This document shows, in pieces, positions 6,001 to 6,317 of a stretch of 6,317 nucleotides of DNA (the stretch's first letter is position 1; the number at the start of each line of letters is the position of its first letter). This stretch comes from Deltaproteobacteria bacterium (GTDB lineage Bacteria; Desulfobacterota; Desulfobaccia; Desulfobaccales; 0-14-0-80-60-11). The DNA is taken from positions 1 through 6,317 of the forward strand of contig JAMCQY010000086.1 in NCBI GenBank assembly GCA_023381945.1, read 5' to 3'. Both the position numbers and the translations under genes were made by a program. The notes under the pieces were generated by a model, which saw only the letters and a list, made by a program, of their open reading frames with translations, had not been told where the DNA came from and did not search any database.

Positions 6001-6150
6001 CTACTTGCTCTCGCGATGAAGGGTGTGATCCCTGCAAAATTTGCAGTACTTTTTGAAGGCAAGCCGATCGGGGGTGCGCCGTTTGTTCTTGGTGGTCGTG
6101 TAGTTCCGCCGCTTACATTCAGTACAGGCTAAGGTAATTATGTCTCTCAT
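6001..6150 (-). CDS. rpmG: Ribosomal protein L33
   Basis: This is a small 50S protein near the E site. The 49-residue product [15 protein letters not shown]... carries the zinc-binding (C+) form: Cys9-x2-Cys12 and Cys36-x2-Cys39, with the basic [19 protein letters not shown] between. Length and ends are those of the family. ATG at 6150 begins only 3 bp after the tuf stop and the SD is poor (a GGA just upstream), so translation is probably coupled to tuf. The stop is TAG at 6001-6003. Genomes often hold a second, Cys-lacking L33 that replaces this one under zinc shortage; whether that holds here cannot be seen in this window. Confidence 0.98.
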   Translation of the reverse strand: MRDIITLACTECKRRNYTTTKNKRRTPDRLAFKKYCKFCRDHTLHRESK

Positions 6151-6153
6151 GAT

Positions 6154-6317
6154 TTATTCCACAATGGCGCTCACCACGCCGGCGCCGACGGTGCGGCCGC
6201 CTTCCCGGATGGCGAATCTAAGCCCCTCTTCCAGGGCCACGGGGGTGATGAGAGCCACTTCCATGGCTACGTTGTCGCCCGGCATCACCATCTCCACCCC
6301 TTCGGGCAGCGTCGCCA
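6154..6317 (-). CDS. tuf: Elongation factor Tu, C-terminal 53 residues (5' part beyond window)
   Basis: EF-Tu carries aminoacyl-tRNA to the ribosome with GTP. Only the end of domain 3 is present: [20 protein letters not shown], then [23 protein letters not shown] and TAA at 6154-6156. This matches the canonical C-terminus with no change in the FAIREGG segment where kirromycin-resistance changes are known (Ala375 in E. coli is conserved). The window edge cuts the gene, with two bases of a split codon at 6316-6317. It is directly followed by rpmG after 3 bp. Many bacteria of this type carry two tuf genes; this is the copy beside rpmG-trnW-secE. Confidence 0.99.
   Translation of the reverse strand, partial: ATLPEGVEMVMPGDNVAMEVALITPVALEEGLRFAIREGGRTVGAGVVSAIVE

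Overview
The window is a ribosomal protein / RNA polymerase operon read entirely from the minus strand. In transcription order (descending coordinates) it carries the 3' end of tuf (EF-Tu), rpmG (L33), tRNA-Trp(CCA), secE, nusG, rplK (L11), rplA (L1), rplJ (L10), rplL (L7/L12) and the first 750 codons of rpoB. tuf runs off the right edge and rpoB off the left edge. I found no plus-strand gene: the long plus-strand reading frames all lie opposite these genes.

The gene order tuf-rpmG-trnW-secE-nusG-rplKAJL-rpoB is an ancestral bacterial arrangement. The proteins look like those of a Gram-negative, moderately GC-rich bacterium. The RpoB has the extended lobe insertion seen in proteobacterial beta subunits and a rifampicin region almost identical to that of E. 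coli. A deltaproteobacterial (Desulfobacterota) source is my best guess, but it is an inference from style and not a database result.

The genes serve one purpose, making and coupling the gene-expression machinery. EF-Tu, L33, L11, L1, L10 and L7/L12 supply the ribosome (L10/L12 and L11 form the factor-binding stalk, L1 the other stalk). tRNA-Trp supplies an amino acid. SecE supplies the translocon. NusG links RNA polymerase to the ribosome, and RpoB is the polymerase beta subunit. Some joints are very tight: tuf-rpmG 3 bp, rplA-rplJ 12 bp, rpmG-tRNA 17 bp, secE-nusG 17 bp.

The part worth a second look is the spacers. Four of them (nusG-rplK, rplK-rplA, rplJ-rplL, rplL-rpoB; 74 to 189 bp) each hold a different palindromic, hairpin-forming sequence. 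They include a perfect 22-bp inverted repeat that supplies the L11 stop codon and abuts the L1 ribosome binding site, a 66-bp hairpin after rplJ, and a purine-rich octamer array with a matching inverted copy before rpoB. Three of the four begin at, or within a few bases of, the upstream stop codon. They look like dispersed mobile-type palindromic repeats that have settled in this operon. I see no undescribed multi-gene system here; the coding content is housekeeping. No stretch over 300 bases lacks a gene, and I could not support a promoter anywhere in the window.
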